A program made the translations under genes and the position numbers. Source: JAPLYB01 sp964500015 (GTDB lineage: Archaea; Nanobdellota; Nanobdellia; Pacearchaeales; UBA284). Taken from it: a stretch of DNA of 31,778 nt. The stretch lies in NCBI GenBank assembly GCA_964500015.1, contig CAZCMN010000010.1, positions 1-31,778 of the forward strand, read 5' to 3'. This document shows, piece by piece, positions 30,865 through 31,778 of this stretch; position 1 is the first letter of the stretch, and every line of letters starts with the position of its first letter. Under the pieces are notes generated by a model that worked only from the letters and a program-made list of their open reading frames with translations, searched no databases and was not told the DNA's origin.

Positions 30865-31209
30865 TTATTTTAGGTAATCAGGTTTATAATAAAGATAATT
30901 GCCGTCTTTGATTACAGGTTTTTCTCTTGGATTTGATTCTATTAAATATAAAACTTCTGGAAGAAGATAAGTTGAACTTGCATTAATATGCAGTTCTTCT
31001 TCTGCTTTTGCAGCATCTGATTGTAATTTTTTCATAAGAACATATATTATTGGACTTTCTCTGTTTTCTTTTCTTCTCTTTTTTGCTTCTTCTAGAACTT
31101 CTTCAAATTTTTTGAATGCCTCTCTTGCTGCTTCTGCAAGTCCTATTAGAACATGTCCAGCTTCTCTGATTGTTTGATCTAATGTTTTAGGTTTTTTATC
31201 AAGTTCCAT
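30865..31209 (-). CDS. small helical protein, unknown function
   Basis: A 114-aa soluble protein. It is mostly helical and highly charged in the first two thirds (DQTIREAGHVLIGLAEAARE, then AFKKFEEVLEEAKKRRKENR), followed by YVLMKKLQSDAAKAEEELHI and a short C-terminal region with LLPEVLYLIES and YLYYKPDYLK. There is no recognisable domain. It is the first gene downstream of the 23S rRNA gene, on the same strand. Spacing of ~275 bases with T-rich stretches suggests separate transcription. Confidence 0.7.
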   Translation of the reverse strand: MELDKKPKTLDQTIREAGHVLIGLAEAAREAFKKFEEVLEEAKKRRKENRESPIIYVLMKKLQSDAAKAEEELHINASSTYLLPEVLYLIESNPREKPVIKDGNYLYYKPDYLK

Positions 31210-31328
31210 CCTAATTGTATGAAGAAAGGGAAATTAAATACTTTTATGTATGAAAAAGCATATGTTTTACTTTAAGTTAAAAATAAATCATTTCCAGTTT
31301 ATTTCAATAACTTAGATATAAAATATTA

Positions 31329-31386
31329 AGAAAAAATCAATAAAAAATTTTAGAATTTTTTAAGAATTTAAAAAAATCGTTTTTTA
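31329..31386 (-). terminator. T-tract terminator region downstream of the 23S rRNA gene
   Basis: On the minus strand this stretch has several runs of five to seven T, including TTTTTT, and a small AAAAAA-CGA-TTTTTTT hairpin near 31371-31386. Archaeal termination relies on such oligo-T tracts, and the position after the rRNA 3' end fits. The rest of the 31210-31483 spacer shows no gene. Confidence 0.5.
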
Positions 31387-31483
31387 AAATCAAGCTGAAA
31401 CATCATAGATTGCAACACACTGAATTTGTTTTAAGCTGTCCTCAAAAAAAGTAAACTTTAATTGAGTAAGCAGAAAAATGTGG

Positions 31484-31778
31484 CTTTTAGTTGTTGTGCG
31501 CTGAACATCTCGTTACCTCGATGCTTACACGCCAACTCTATCAACGTTGTCTTTTACAACGGCCTACGTTGTCTATTTTCGCGGGCTGCTTCGAACTTAG
31601 ATGCCTTCAGTCCTTATCAGCGAGAGCGTAGCTATGCGACCTGCCCTATGAGGACAATCGCTACACCAGAGGCTCCGAAATCCCGTTCCTCTCGTACTAA
31701 AGATTTCTTCCACTCAGACAACAACACGCCTAGTAGATATCACACATACTGTCTCACGACGTATTTAACCCAGCTAAC
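31484..31778 (-). rRNA. 23S ribosomal RNA, 3' end (partial)
   Basis: Minus strand, cut by the window edge. The reverse complement contains GCTGGGTTAAATACGTCGTG and GAGACAGTATG, which match the conserved domain V-VI boundary. AGTACGAGAGGAACGGG is the sarcin-ricin loop; its plus-strand complement TCCTCTCGTACT is at 31688-31699. GGCATCTAAGTTCGAAGC, close to the 3' end, is also present. The 3' end is placed at the last recognisable pairing near ACTAAAAG (about 31484-31491) and is uncertain by some ten bases. No 5S gene or tRNA is visible after it within the window. Confidence 0.95.

Noticed and set aside
31385..31480. Possible C/D-box guide RNA next to the 23S 3' end (ATGATGT and CTGA-like words)
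   Set aside because: The boxes are not on the same strand in the right order and spacing, and no terminal stem is seen.

Overview
The window is AT-rich archaeal DNA, most likely from a DPANN-type archaeon close to Woesearchaeota or Pacearchaeota. The lineage is inferred from gene content, not from a search. Archaeal markers are an RNA polymerase gene block with split B subunits (rpoH, rpoB2, rpoB1, rpoA1), RadB, an AMMECR1-family protein, a TrmB-family regulator, the Pop5-like RNase P subunit Rnp2, a PurO-family IMP cyclohydrolase, an archaeal-type GluRS, and TATA boxes of the form CTTTAAAAA placed 25-40 nt before start codons. Many genes look leaderless. A few have a strong Shine-Dalgarno sequence.

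Layout. 1-4466 is the minus-strand RNA polymerase block, with rpoA1 running off the left edge. 4467-4794 is a spacer holding what looks like a broken small gene. 4795-8761 holds a TrmB regulator, a four-helix membrane protein, AMMECR1, a 508-aa membrane protein of unknown function and a 51-aa ORF. Two related hairpin elements lie in its convergent spacers. 8853-11379 (minus) holds an MscS channel, a coiled-coil protein, a small lipoprotein and a two-helix membrane protein. 11466-13301 (plus) has radB, then pyrE and pyrF remnants that meet at an apparent internal deletion. 13324-16925 (minus) is a purine operon purO-purCE-purB. 17055-20473 (minus) has a lipoprotein and a type IA topoisomerase. 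20592-21110 (plus) is an HExxH-motif protein preceded by a compact structured leader. 21085-26199 (minus) has GluRS, ValRS and a HEPN/nucleotidyltransferase toxin-antitoxin pair with repeated operator-like sites. 26359-29409 (plus) has two exported proteins, one a large Cys-rich surface protein. 29595-31209 has small genes including rnp2. 31484-31778 is the 3' end of a 23S rRNA gene on the minus strand.

How the genes work together. Most are housekeeping: transcription, recombination, topology, tRNA charging, RNase P, ribosomal RNA. The purine genes cover CAIR formation, SAICAR formation, both adenylosuccinate lyase steps and final IMP ring closure. The pyrE/pyrF pair would supply UMP, but as read both enzymes are incomplete.

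The points most worth a second look are the pyrE/pyrF junction, the predicted three-way-junction leader at 20533-20580, the two hairpin elements with compensatory stem changes (5689-5735 and 8554-8604), the operator-like repeats before the HEPN/MNT pair, and the bacterial/animal-like character of purB and purCE. I see no CRISPR array, insertion sequence, tRNA gene or prophage. Nothing here can be called a new defence or mobile system from sequence alone.
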